Below, one piece after another: positions 27,691-36,413 of a stretch of 64,000 bases of DNA. The notes beneath the pieces are model-generated. The model was given only the letters and a program-made list of their open reading frames with translations. It was not told the DNA's origin and made no database searches. Numbering within the stretch: position 1 is the stretch's first letter; each line of letters opens with the position of its first letter. A program made the position numbers and the translations under genes. The DNA is from Legionella qingyii (GTDB taxonomy: Bacteria; Pseudomonadota; Gammaproteobacteria; Legionellales; Legionellaceae): assembly GCF_003184185.1 (NCBI RefSeq), contig NZ_QHJG01000017.1, forward strand, positions 1-64,000, read 5' to 3'.

Positions 27691-29576
27691 ATCTGAGTAA
27701 ACCCAATAAATCCATTGGTCCACAAGTGAGACAAAAACAGGATAACAAGAGGACCATGAGACTCATCGTAATGGTGACTCTGGGATTTTTAATCAGCATG
27801 GAGATTGGCACACAATATGTGGCTTATAAGTTTCATTACCACGAGAATTTAGGTTTTTCATTTGCGCATGTTTATCTACCCTGGAATCTGCTCTGGTGGA
27901 ACATGAACTATCATCATTACCATCCCGAATATTTTAATGCCGCCTTTGGCATGGTGGTGATGAGCAGCTGCCTTTTTTTGATGATGCTGTTGTTCGCTAG
28001 TCGCCATTTAAAAAAAGAAAACATCAGCGAATACCTTCACGGCTCAGCCAGATGGGCGAATAAGGATGATTTGAACAATGCTGGTTTGCTTGACCAGGAG
28101 GAAGGTGTGTATGTTGGGGCGATTGAAGATGCGCAGGGAGAAATTCATTATTTGCGCCATAATGGGCCGGAGCATGTTTTAACCTATGCACCAACGCGAT
28201 CCGGAAAAGGTGTTGGCCTTGTAATCCCTACCCTTTTATCGTGGAAGCATTCCTGCGTGATTACCGATTTAAAAGGCGAGCTTTGGGCCATGACCGCTGG
28301 CTGGAGACAAAAGCATGCTAACAATAAAGTGATTCGCTTTGAACCAGCAACATTAACTGGCTCAGCCCGTTGGAATCCGCTTGATGAAATCAGAGTGGGT
28401 ACAGAATCAGAGGTGGGTGACGTACAAAATTTGGCAACACTTGTGGTTGATCCTGATGGTAAAGGGTTAGAAACGCACTGGCAGAAAACATCGCAAGCCC
28501 TTTTGGTTGGTTTTATTCTGCATGCGATTTACAAACTAAACAACCAGGGGGAGCCGGCCACATTTCCCAACATTGACCGTATGCTGGTGGATCCCAATAT
28601 TAATATTGCCGACCTGCTCATTGAAATGACCCAATACCCGCATATTGAAGGAAAAACCCATCCCGTTATTTCAGCCTCCGCCCGTGACATGATAGACCGC
28701 CCCGAGGAAGAAGCAGGCTCTGTGTTATCCACTTTAAAATCTTATCTGGCGTTATATCGTGACCCAGTAGTTGCTCATAACATATCTGCCTCAGATTTTT
28801 GCATCCGCGATTTAATGAACTATGAAAGTCCTGTGAGTCTCTATATTGTTACTCAACCCAATGATAAAGCAAGGCTTCAGCCTCTGATTAGGGTCATGAT
28901 TAATATGATAGTGAGGTTATTGGCTGACAAAATGGAGTTTGAGCGTGTATCGGATGACAAAGGTTTAGCTTATGTCAGAACGAAAAAAACGTATAAGCAT
29001 CGATTGCTTTACATGATCGATGAATTTCCAAGTCTTGGAAAACTCGATATTCTGCAAGAGTCATTAGCGTTCGTTGCGGGTTATGGTTTGAAGTTTTACT
29101 TAATTTGTCAGGACATTAATCAGCTTAAAAGCCGTGAACGTGGTTATGGTCCTGATGAAACCATCACGTCTAATTGCCATATTCAAAATGCTTATCCACC
29201 TAACCGAGTTGAAACAGCAGAACATCTTTCCAAACTGACAGGCCAAACGACGATTGTTAAAGAACACATCACCACCAGCGGCAAACGTTTTTCAACGTTC
29301 TTAAATCAAATCTCCAAAACCGTGCAGGAAGTATCAAGACCTCTTTTAACCGTTGATGAGTGTTTGCGTATGCCTGGCCCCAAAAAAGACTCCGATGGTT
29401 TTATCCGTGAGGCTGGTGATATGGTGGTTTATGTCGCTGGTTTTCCTGCGATTTATGGGAAGCAGCCACTTTATTTTAACGATCCAGTTTTCTTAGCCAG
29501 AGCATCTGTCGAGGCACCAGTACACTCAGATATTTTGCGTGCTCGTTTAAGTGACGATGAGATCATCAAGTTATGA
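27687..29576 (+). CDS. traG: TraG, VirD4-type coupling protein
   Basis: A 629-aa coupling ATPase. Two N-terminal membrane segments (about 25-45 and 88-108), Walker A APTRSGKGVG near 168, and Walker B LLYMIDEFPSLG near 445. It brings the TraI-DNA relaxosome to the Trb channel. It is joined to trbL and traF by 4-bp overlaps, as in a single transfer operon. Confidence 0.95.
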   Translation: MNLSKPNKSIGPQVRQKQDNKRTMRLIVMVTLGFLISMEIGTQYVAYKFHYHENLGFSFAHVYLPWNLLWWNMNYHHYHPEYFNAAFGMVVMSSCLFLMMLLFASRHLKKENISEYLHGSARWANKDDLNNAGLLDQEEGVYVGAIEDAQGEIHYLRHNGPEHVLTYAPTRSGKGVGLVIPTLLSWKHSCVITDLKGELWAMTAGWRQKHANNKVIRFEPATLTGSARWNPLDEIRVGTESEVGDVQNLATLVVDPDGKGLETHWQKTSQALLVGFILHAIYKLNNQGEPATFPNIDRMLVDPNINIADLLIEMTQYPHIEGKTHPVISASARDMIDRPEEEAGSVLSTLKSYLALYRDPVVAHNISASDFCIRDLMNYESPVSLYIVTQPNDKARLQPLIRVMINMIVRLLADKMEFERVSDDKGLAYVRTKKTYKHRLLYMIDEFPSLGKLDILQESLAFVAGYGLKFYLICQDINQLKSRERGYGPDETITSNCHIQNAYPPNRVETAEHLSKLTGQTTIVKEHITTSGKRFSTFLNQISKTVQEVSRPLLTVDECLRMPGPKKDSDGFIREAGDMVVYVAGFPAIYGKQPLYFNDPVFLARASVEAPVHSDILRARLSDDEIIKL

Positions 29577-30118
29577 AAAAATTGTCCGTCTTCATCGCTA
29601 TTTTCTTTATATGTCTTATTGCTTTAGGCGCACTGTTCCATGCTATGGGTTTTAGGATAAACCTGACTGAATCCATACCTATAGGCTTATATCGCATCAC
29701 CAGTGCAGAATCTCTCAAAAATGCTTATGTGATTTTTTGTCCTGATGACAGGAAGTCGTTTAGGTTAGCCAAGAACAGAGGCTATATAGACCATGGTCTT
29801 AATTGTGGTGGATATGGTTATTTAATGAAAAAAGTCGTGGCTCTATCTGGCGATATTCTCTCGGTGACAACCGAAGGTGTTTTTGTGAATCACATGCTAA
29901 TCCCCTATTCAAAACCAAAATTACAGGATGGGATGAACCGCACATTACCTCAATGGCAGGTAATGAATTACCAACTTCAAAAAGAGGAAATCCTGACAAT
30001 GACCAGTCAAAGCGAATGGTCATTCGATGGTCGATATTATGGTCTTGTTCACACAAGACAAATCAAAGGAATGATCACACCCGTATGGTTAATTAATAAA
30101 CGGGAGAATACCACATGA
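29573..30118 (+). CDS. traF: TraF, S26-type pilin-cyclising peptidase
   Basis: A 181-aa membrane peptidase related to signal peptidase I. An N-terminal membrane segment is followed by the nucleophile Ser34 (TESIPIG), general base Lys86 (LMKKVVALSGD) and a late Asp (SFDGRYYG), matching RP4 TraF. In RP4 it removes the tail of TrbC and closes the ring. TrbC here keeps the expected site. It ends the plus-strand transfer operon. Confidence 0.94.
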   Translation: MKKLSVFIAIFFICLIALGALFHAMGFRINLTESIPIGLYRITSAESLKNAYVIFCPDDRKSFRLAKNRGYIDHGLNCGGYGYLMKKVVALSGDILSVTTEGVFVNHMLIPYSKPKLQDGMNRTLPQWQVMNYQLQKEEILTMTSQSEWSFDGRYYGLVHTRQIKGMITPVWLINKRENTT

Positions 30119-30183
30119 TTAATGAAATCAAATTAATGGGGAAAATAATTTGGTTTCTGATAATAATATCATAACGAAATAGG

Positions 30184-31551
30184 CTATTTGCTACGAAGCT
30201 TTTTAATAAAAGGATTCAATTTTTTTTTTATTAACTCAAGTGTTAAGCTTTCATTATAATAAACATAAACAATGGAAACGCCATTTTGCCTACAAAGCTC
30301 TTTTTTTCTTAAATCTCTTTCTTTGTTTTTTATTAAAGCTGTTTCACCGCCAAAAAAGTCAACTGGCTCAAAATGTTGTCTACCTTGGTATTCCAATGCC
30401 AAAGATATTTCAGGAAAATAGACATCAAGACTTTGACTACCCAGCCAGGTAGGGCTGGCTTCCCGCAATATTTTAAATTCTGGAAGTAGCTCCTTGGCGA
30501 ATAGAAACATATTATTTTCATTAATCCATTTGGGTTGGTTAAATATATAGTTTAAATTATGGTAAATCCAACTCCATTTTGGGTCTTTATAATAGAAAAA
30601 TGAAAGAGGTCCAAAACAATATTGTAAAGTTTTGTCAGGAATACCAAATTGTCTTTTACACTCATCAAAGCCGTATTTCTGTATTATGCATACATGGCAA
30701 ATTGTATTCCGCCTCGGTAAGCAAACTATATCAGATAACATTAAAAGATTATCTTTTCGAGCGGTTGGAGGATTAGATGCCAATAAATGCTCGTGGAATT
30801 CCCTGGAGCAGGAGCATATATATCGTTTACCAGAAATAAGATTAAAATAAGTTATTTCCTGATGCTTAGAATTAAACATTTCAAAATCACAAAGATAAAA
30901 CCATTCTGGCACCATTTTATCCTGAAGTTTTTCAATGGTTTCAGGAGATAGTTGGGTGAGAATGTTTTTAACCCTAAAAGAAAATCTTAATTTATTGATG
31001 AAAATATTTGTTTGGGTTTTTAGTTCTTTTATTGCAACGTCTTTTTTTGCTATCCGTGTAAACTCTATTTCATGTAAATAATTATTGCTTAATATTTTTC
31101 CATCCATAAAATAAAATAAGTGATATTCATTATTCTTATTATTTCTTATATGTCCGGACTTTATAGGAAAGTATTTCATTACAACACCTTTTATGAATGG
31201 ATTGAACTCAACTTTGTCTTGCCTCATTTTCTGTATTTTAATTATTGAGGAAAGTTCAAAAGTCAGTTCTTTATCAAGGTAATTAAAGCCGAAGCCATGA
31301 GTCAAAGTTTTTGGTTGCTTACATTTAATAACAGTATCCATTACAAAATCATTCTTTATTAGGAGGTTACTATATTTCGACAAATAATTTGACATTGCAA
31401 TTTTTAAAGCATATTCGATACTTGCAGAAAGATCCTGAAATATATGCTTTTCTAATGTATCTTTTAGGGCTTTTTCAAAAACATCAGTTTCTATGCCTAA
31501 TCGGAGTTCCATAAGATTAATTAAATAGTAATTCTTTTTATTGTAGGCCAA
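30184..31551 (-). CDS. Unknown protein with zinc-Cys cluster and REase-like C terminus
   Basis: I do not recognise this 455-aa protein by name. Near residues 240-300 it has paired cysteines (ICSCSREFH; CHVCIIQ) that suggest a zinc-binding treble clef or similar. The C-terminal 85 residues have the layout of DUF559/Vsr-like nucleases: LDVYFPE, then LALEYQGRQHF, then ERDLRKKELCRQNGVSIVYV. It sits between traF and traI, read against traF, where a cargo gene could be inserted. A DNA nuclease acting in defence or transfer is a guess. Confidence 0.72.
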   Translation of the reverse strand: MAYNKKNYYLINLMELRLGIETDVFEKALKDTLEKHIFQDLSASIEYALKIAMSNYLSKYSNLLIKNDFVMDTVIKCKQPKTLTHGFGFNYLDKELTFELSSIIKIQKMRQDKVEFNPFIKGVVMKYFPIKSGHIRNNKNNEYHLFYFMDGKILSNNYLHEIEFTRIAKKDVAIKELKTQTNIFINKLRFSFRVKNILTQLSPETIEKLQDKMVPEWFYLCDFEMFNSKHQEITYFNLISGKRYICSCSREFHEHLLASNPPTARKDNLLMLSDIVCLPRRNTICHVCIIQKYGFDECKRQFGIPDKTLQYCFGPLSFFYYKDPKWSWIYHNLNYIFNQPKWINENNMFLFAKELLPEFKILREASPTWLGSQSLDVYFPEISLALEYQGRQHFEPVDFFGGETALIKNKERDLRKKELCRQNGVSIVYVYYNESLTLELIKKKLNPFIKKLRSK

Positions 31552-31669
31552 AAAAGTGAAGTTAACGGCAAGATTGCCGAGAAATATATGAACGATCTAT
31601 TTTTTTTGTAATCTTATCCATAGCAATTCTAGATTAGAAAACTAATGCGTTACAAAATAACACTATTAC

Positions 31670-33541
31670 TCACTTCACTTTATTTTTTGATGTCCTTTTC
31701 CGCTCTAGCCCAGGAACTTTCCGTCGCACATGGTTATCAGGTTGGAGTCTTTGCTGCTCCAGCTGATCATGTGCATTATCCTGCAATAACACTTGACCTC
31801 CTCCGGTGAGCTGAACCAGATCGCATTCGGACAGATTTCGCAAGCTGTTGTGATCTTTGGCTGGCGAGCCTTGTCTAATGCTGAAAGTGTTGGGCTTTTT
31901 ACTGCCTCTTCTATTGCCTGTGGCTGTTCCAACAGCCTCATGGTTTCCAGAAGTTCTTCTTCGATGGTTTTGTTGGTTTGATCTTGATTGTTCATGAGAT
32001 TTCTCCTGTTCAAAATTTAGCTTTTGACGTTGGTTTTCCAAATCCAAATCAGCAAAAGTGATTGGCATTTGATATTGAATAACAATTTGCAAGATAATCT
32101 TTTTAAATAGTGGAGACCCGCTCACACAAATACAGTCACAGTAGCGCTTCCTTGCCATTTCCAATGCTCTTTTAAGCGCAGGAATAGACCCGCCTTTAGA
32201 AATGATAATTTCTTTTCCATTGTCTCTAATAACACCGTTACCCTTTTTATAAATCTCAGTGCCTTCTTTAGTAACAGAGTCGATTGGTCCAAAATTTAAA
32301 GAAGGAAAAACTGAGTCTGCACCTGATATGGTGTAATCATGGTTATTTTTACGATTACGATAACGCATTGCCACTAAGGCATCCTGGTCGCCACCTTGCG
32401 CTTTTTGTTTCAGCCAATCAGCCCAGGTTTTGTTTTGGTGGGAATCTATTAACCGGCTACGTTCTTTTGCGTAATTTTTCCTTATGCTATCAATATCATT
32501 AAGCAAAGTTTTGTTTATGTGCTGATATAGATACTTTTTCTGTACTTTAGAAAGGTTCATTAATTTCAAAGCCGCTCGTTTAATTCGCCCTCGCTTTTTC
32601 GCCTTTTCAATAAGTTTAACTCTAGCCTCGCGTAACTGCTTAAGCTTTTCTGTAATAAAGAGTTTATTGTGTGATTTTTCATGCTGAAATTCAGCATATA
32701 GATTGGAACCAATTACTTTTTTATTTAATGGTTCATAACGATATACATTTGATACATGTTCATTGTCTTCTGAATAGCATGGTACGAATAAACCTAGTCT
32801 GGATTCGAGATTTTTTTTAGAGAAGGTTCTAGAAATTGAACTTGCTTTAACGGTAAGCCCTTGGACATTACAAAACACAAAACCATTGGCTTTAACACGC
32901 ATCATCAATCCATGCTCTGCCAAATTACTATGAATCACCTTCCAGCTACTGGCTGCCTCGATTTTTTCTTTGCAGTGCCGCTTCATCCAATTAATCAAGC
33001 TTTCAATACCTGAATGGTATTCCATATCGTCAGCAATATTTTCTGAACGGCTTTTACGAGTTTGATGATTAGTTATTTTAAGATCTAATTCAGTTTCGAG
33101 CTTGGATGCAACCTCGGCAAAGGTCTTATATGCCCTATAAGGTTCAATCATATTAAAAGTTTGGGGATGAATTTTATTAATCGCAACATGAATATGAAGA
33201 TTGTCTGTGTCATGATGAACAACGGAGATTCTTTGATGTTCTTTAAATCCAATCGACGATGCCACTCTGTCTTCAATTTCTTGTAAAGCTTGAGATGAAG
33301 GATTTTCTCCTGGGGCGAAAGAAATGAGCATATGATAGGTTTTATCGCCCAACGCTCGCTGGTTTCTAGCCTGTGTTGCCAATACCTCCTGAACAGCCCA
33401 AATGGGATCGATACTATTACAGTTTGATAATCTGACTTTACCCACACGTTCCTTCTTATTTTGTGTATTACAAAGGTACTGAACAAGACCCGAAAAACTA
33501 CTAAGCCTTGTTTTCTTCATAGGAATATGGCGAATAATCAT
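31670..33541 (-). CDS. traI: TraI relaxase, MOBP/RP4 family
   Basis: A 623-aa relaxase that nicks oriT and pilots the strand. Tyr22 (LVQY) lies where RP4 TraI has its nucleophile; motif III is HHDTDNLHIHVAINKIHP near residue 110. Strong similarity to RP4 TraI runs through the first 250 residues or so. The last 110 residues are polar, low in complexity and lie over a small gene in another frame. It starts 4 bp inside traJ and reads away from oriT. Confidence 0.95.
   Translation of the reverse strand: MIIRHIPMKKTRLSSFSGLVQYLCNTQNKKERVGKVRLSNCNSIDPIWAVQEVLATQARNQRALGDKTYHMLISFAPGENPSSQALQEIEDRVASSIGFKEHQRISVVHHDTDNLHIHVAINKIHPQTFNMIEPYRAYKTFAEVASKLETELDLKITNHQTRKSRSENIADDMEYHSGIESLINWMKRHCKEKIEAASSWKVIHSNLAEHGLMMRVKANGFVFCNVQGLTVKASSISRTFSKKNLESRLGLFVPCYSEDNEHVSNVYRYEPLNKKVIGSNLYAEFQHEKSHNKLFITEKLKQLREARVKLIEKAKKRGRIKRAALKLMNLSKVQKKYLYQHINKTLLNDIDSIRKNYAKERSRLIDSHQNKTWADWLKQKAQGGDQDALVAMRYRNRKNNHDYTISGADSVFPSLNFGPIDSVTKEGTEIYKKGNGVIRDNGKEIIISKGGSIPALKRALEMARKRYCDCICVSGSPLFKKIILQIVIQYQMPITFADLDLENQRQKLNFEQEKSHEQSRSNQQNHRRRTSGNHEAVGTATGNRRGSKKPNTFSIRQGSPAKDHNSLRNLSECDLVQLTGGGQVLLQDNAHDQLEQQRLQPDNHVRRKVPGLERKRTSKNKVK
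31705..32013 (-). CDS. Small Cys-rich gene nested in traI (TraH-position)
   Basis: A 102-aa frame lying wholly inside the 3' end of traI. Met7 (31995) is a better start, following GAACAGGAGAAATCTC. The N-terminal half is acidic (IEEELLETMRLLEQPQAIEE) and the C-terminal half carries four cysteines (CEICPN, CYCRIM) and IWFSSPEEVKC, a composition much more protein-like than the polar traI frame over it. In RP4, traH is likewise nested in traI, so a relaxosome accessory role is possible. No sequence match to TraH is claimed. Confidence 0.65.
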   Translation of the reverse strand: MNRRNLMNNQDQTNKTIEEELLETMRLLEQPQAIEEAVKSPTLSALDKARQPKITTACEICPNAIWFSSPEEVKCYCRIMHMISWSSKDSNLITMCDGKFLG

Positions 33542-33891
33542 AGTTTTTTTACCACTTCAAACATCGCATCCTGAGTGGTTTGAATACGTGCTAACAATGT
33601 TTTTATTGCTTGGAGGTCGAAGTGTGCAACACGTTTATCCTGAGTCAACCATAGTTTTAACAGTCCACCAAGCCGTCCTAAGTCTCCATTAATCTTGGCT
33701 AACTGCAGTATATAATCCTTATCAACATTACTTTGAATTTGATAACCGAGACTAATCCTTCTTAAATACTCGGCAATTGAAAGCCCAGCTGTAGCTGCAT
33801 TCGATTTAATTTGAATTTCTTCAGAAGGCAAAACAGGTACGCGAAGATGACGACCATTTTTTCTGGTGGATGTTTTAAGTTTCTCGTCCAT
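33538..33891 (-). CDS. traJ: TraJ, oriT-recognition protein
   Basis: A 117-aa relaxosome protein. The middle INGDLGRLGGLLKLWLT is nearly identical to RP4 TraJ, and a ribbon-helix-helix-like N-terminal part precedes it. It would bind the inverted repeat beside nic (34007-34024) and recruit TraI. The end overlaps traI by 4 bp. The gene starts about 75 bp from the conserved oriT block. Confidence 0.93.
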   Translation of the reverse strand: MDEKLKTSTRKNGRHLRVPVLPSEEIQIKSNAATAGLSIAEYLRRISLGYQIQSNVDKDYILQLAKINGDLGRLGGLLKLWLTQDKRVAHFDLQAIKTLLARIQTTQDAMFEVVKKL

Positions 33892-33966
33892 AAGGATGCC
33901 GACCTCTTAATTAAGTGGTTATGCAATCCTTTGAGTATCGATTTGATCTCAAAACACAGTTTTTTT

Positions 33967-34050
33967 GTTGAGCACCGAAGGTGCGAATAAGATTAATGAG
34001 GTTTGGTAGCCAGCTTGCTGGTTAGCTAACTTCACCTATCTTGCCCTGCG
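33967..34050 (+). other. oriT with RP4-like nic site
   Basis: Three blocks match RP4 oriT as I recall it, in the same order and strand: GTTGAGCACC...GGTGCGAATAAG (33967-33991), an inverted repeat TAGCCAGC-TT-GCTGGTTA (34007-34024, TraJ-type site), and the nic region TTCACCTATCTTG/CCC (34031-34046). By analogy TraI would nick after 34043. The block lies between the divergent traJ and traK, as in RP4. Confidence 0.9.
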
Positions 34051-34080
34051 TTTTAAGTTCATTAAATGGGATACTATCAG

Positions 34081-34170
34081 GTAATTTTATGTAATTTCAA
34101 GGTTATTTTTCGTAACGCCCTATTAATTACTTATAATTACCATTAATTACGATAAGTTACACTTAAGTAC
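34081..34170. repeat. 10-bp phased AT-rich repeats beside oriT
   Basis: Five 10-bp units of the form NATTAATTAC run head to tail at 34121-34170, and further GTAATT-starting units in the same phase occur at 34081-34100. They fill the AT-rich leader between nic and traK. Repeats phased near the helical turn can bend DNA. In RP4 the TraK protein binds and bends this side of oriT, so these are candidate TraK sites. Confidence 0.7.
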
Positions 34171-34282
34171 GTTTAATGGTTTATTTAATTACGCTAAAAG
34201 GAAGGAAAATTACATACCCTATTGCAGTCTAACGTAATATTTCATACCATCGAAGAGAACAACAATAAATTGACAATATGAC

Positions 34283-34624
34283 ATGGGAAACTCCCTCAGC
34301 GAACGAATCGCAGCCAAGCAGATAAATAGGAAATGCTCTGATAAATCGGTCAACAAAGCCGCTTTTCTTGCGCTAAAAAAAGATATCGCTTCAGCGCTAG
34401 CCGACGGCTGGTCTATAAAGCTTGTCTGGGAAACCTTAGTTGAAGAAGGCAAAATCTCATTTTCATATAAAACATTTTGTGGCTATGTAGCACGTTTGAT
34501 TGCTGCAGAAAAAAAGCCATCTATGCAGGAGAACACCAAGGATGAACAGGCTAAAAGTAAGGCAAAAAACGAAATTCGCGGCTTTACTTTTAATCCCAAA
34601 CCCAACTTGGAGGAACTCTTGTAA
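34283..34624 (+). CDS. traK: TraK, oriT-binding protein
   Basis: A 113-aa basic protein. The core ALADGWSIKLVWETLVEEGKI...FSYKTFCGYVARL and the tail FTFNPKPNLEELL match RP4 TraK (tail FTFNP). It binds the traK side of oriT and helps build the relaxosome. It is divergent from traJ and ends one base before traL starts. Confidence 0.92.
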   Translation: MGNSLSERIAAKQINRKCSDKSVNKAAFLALKKDIASALADGWSIKLVWETLVEEGKISFSYKTFCGYVARLIAAEKKPSMQENTKDEQAKSKAKNEIRGFTFNPKPNLEELL

Positions 34625-35349
34625 TGGCAAAAATACATATCACACTGCAGGGAAAAGGCGGTGTCGGCAAATCATTTATTTCAGCAACCACTGCACAATA
34701 CAAATATCACAAAGGCCAAGCCCCATTGTGCATTGACACCGACCCTATCAATTCAACCTTTCATGGTTTTAAAGCCTTAAATGTTGACCATATTCAAGTC
34801 ATGAGCGGCGATGAAATCAACCCACGGCTTTTCGATGCCCTCATCGAAAAAATTGTCGTAACAACTAATGATGTAGTCATTGACAACGGTGCCAGTTCTT
34901 TTGTACCGCTATCTCATTACCTCATAAGCAACCAAGTTCCAGCTTTATTAAAAGAATTAGGCCATGAAATGGTGATTCATACGGTCATCACCGGCGGCCA
35001 GGCCTTGTTGGACACCATTAATGGTTTTGCACAGCTGATTGACCAGTTTTCAAATGAAGCACAGTTTGTCGTCTGGCTCAATCCCTATTGGGGAGCCATA
35101 GAGCATGAGGGCAAAGCCTTTGAACAAATGAAAGCTTACCGAGATAACAAAGATCGAATATCAGCCTTAATTCAAATTCCTGACCTGAAAAAAGAAACCT
35201 ACAGCCGGGATCTAACAGAGATGCTACAACAAAAACTAACTTTTAATGAAGTACTGGCAATGCCAGAAAAAAACCTTATGACCCGTCAGCGATTAAAGAT
35301 CATTCGCGATCAGTTGTTCGGCCAATTAGATAATGCCATGGTGATCTAA
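34624..35349 (+). CDS. traL: TraL, ParA-like ATPase
   Basis: A 241-aa P-loop protein nearly collinear with RP4 TraL. The deviant Walker A is GKGGVGKSF (11-19), followed by CIDTDPIN and VIDNGASSFVPLSHYLIS. It is thought to position or support the transfer apparatus; its exact role is not established. It overlaps traK and traM by one base each. Confidence 0.94.
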   Translation: MAKIHITLQGKGGVGKSFISATTAQYKYHKGQAPLCIDTDPINSTFHGFKALNVDHIQVMSGDEINPRLFDALIEKIVVTTNDVVIDNGASSFVPLSHYLISNQVPALLKELGHEMVIHTVITGGQALLDTINGFAQLIDQFSNEAQFVVWLNPYWGAIEHEGKAFEQMKAYRDNKDRISALIQIPDLKKETYSRDLTEMLQQKLTFNEVLAMPEKNLMTRQRLKIIRDQLFGQLDNAMVI

Positions 35350-35798
35350 TGTCAGATAAATTTAATGAGGTCATTCAGGACATCGCTGTAAGACATGGTG
35401 TGGTTTTAGGCAAAGATGATCCAATCCTTATCCTTCAGACCATGAATGTAAAACTGCTTGAGGAAAACCGCCGCGTGCAAGAGGCTATGCTAGCGAAGTT
35501 CAGAGAGGAAATTGAGAGTATTTCCTCTCAATGGAAGGATGACGCTAAGGAAAAAGCGGAAAAAATTCTTAACCTGACTTTAGCAGGAAGTAAAGAGGTT
35601 ATGTCCAAACTAATACACGACTCTACCAATGAATCCATAGAAGCTATGAAAAATATGATATCTAGCTCATTGGCTGAGGCTCGTGATATAACACAACAGG
35701 CTCGGACATTTAGTAGGTATGCATTGCTGTCATCAACCGTCATTTTGATTGGTTCTTGTTTGTTTATCTTTATTTCTCTCGAGCATATTTTAAGGTAG
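35349..35798 (+). CDS. traM: TraM, membrane-anchored transfer protein
   Basis: A 149-aa protein matching RP4 TraM in the first 90 residues (RHGVVLGKDDPILILQTMN). A long helical coiled-coil region follows, with one C-terminal membrane segment (YALLSSTVILIGSCLFIF). It ends the traKLM operon and faces the hicBA pair. Role in transfer is known only in outline. Confidence 0.91.
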   Translation: MSDKFNEVIQDIAVRHGVVLGKDDPILILQTMNVKLLEENRRVQEAMLAKFREEIESISSQWKDDAKEKAEKILNLTLAGSKEVMSKLIHDSTNESIEAMKNMISSSLAEARDITQQARTFSRYALLSSTVILIGSCLFIFISLEHILR

Positions 35799-35807
35799 CA
35801 AAATATT

Positions 35808-36002
35808 TTATGGAAATACGGGGATCAAAAGATCTTTACAAATCTTTCTTGCTGTATTGGGATTAATTTGTACATGTCTAGGTACAGTCGATATACCCAA
35901 TTTATTAATTGTATTGATATAAATATCATGTTTGCTACCATGACGATGTAGCTTACAATCATGATTCTCTAGATGTTTGATGAATTGATGACGATTTATC
36001 AA
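35808..36002 (-). CDS. hicA: HicA-like toxin
   Basis: A 64-aa protein with the HicA dsRBD-like fold: FIKHLENHDCKLHRHGSKHDIYIN, where the GSKH His is the expected catalytic residue, followed by PRHVQINPNTARKICKDL. It starts 44 bp inside the upstream hicB. HicA toxins cut mRNA and tmRNA. It lies tail to tail with traM. Confidence 0.86.
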   Translation of the reverse strand: MINRHQFIKHLENHDCKLHRHGSKHDIYINTINKLGISTVPRHVQINPNTARKICKDLLIPVFP

Positions 36003-36207
36003 TTATAACTTCCTTGGTAATTTTATAATCATGAATTCCTTTGATGTCAGCAATAATTGACAAGGCTTCTTTTAAGTTATCTCTAACTTCATTTAGATCA
36101 TCGCCTTGGGTATTTATACCCGATATTTGTTCAATGTAGGCAGAGAAACCAAATTCGTCCTGTTCAATAACTGCTGTCAATTTCATGGGATTCATAATAT
36201 TTTCCAT
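35959..36207 (-). CDS. hicB: HicB-like antitoxin, short form
   Basis: An antitoxin-like protein of 75-82 residues; the best start is the Met before KLTAVIEQDEFGFSAYIEQI (36186), with 36207 and 36195 as alternatives. It has the HicB partial RNase H-like fold but ends soon after (HQTSRES), with little room for the usual DNA-binding tail. It precedes and overlaps hicA (44 bp). It may bind toxin without a strong autoregulatory domain. Confidence 0.82.
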   Translation of the reverse strand: MENIMNPMKLTAVIEQDEFGFSAYIEQISGINTQGDDLNEVRDNLKEALSIIADIKGIHDYKITKEVIIDKSSSIHQTSRES

Positions 36208-36413
36208 CCATTACATATGATAAATTATAGAGCATTTTGTATTTAATAAATACGACACTTAAATAATTTTTTTTTTGAACTTTATCAAAAGCAATTATTT
36301 AATAGAAATACTTATTGTTGGGTGGCCCTATCTTTAATTAAGTATACCAATAATTGTTCAACCTAATTAGGAAATTAGAATATTAATGAGAAGGATATCT
36401 AATACTCTAGATA

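Noticed and set aside
31566..31579. CGGCAA-GA-TTGCCG palindrome between traI and the orphan nuclease gene
   Set aside because: Two-base loop and no T tract; a single short palindrome in AT-rich DNA is weak evidence for an operator.
34121..34170. CRISPR-like array beside oriT
   Set aside because: Units are 10 bp with no spacers; they are tandem AT-rich repeats, and no cas genes are present in the window.
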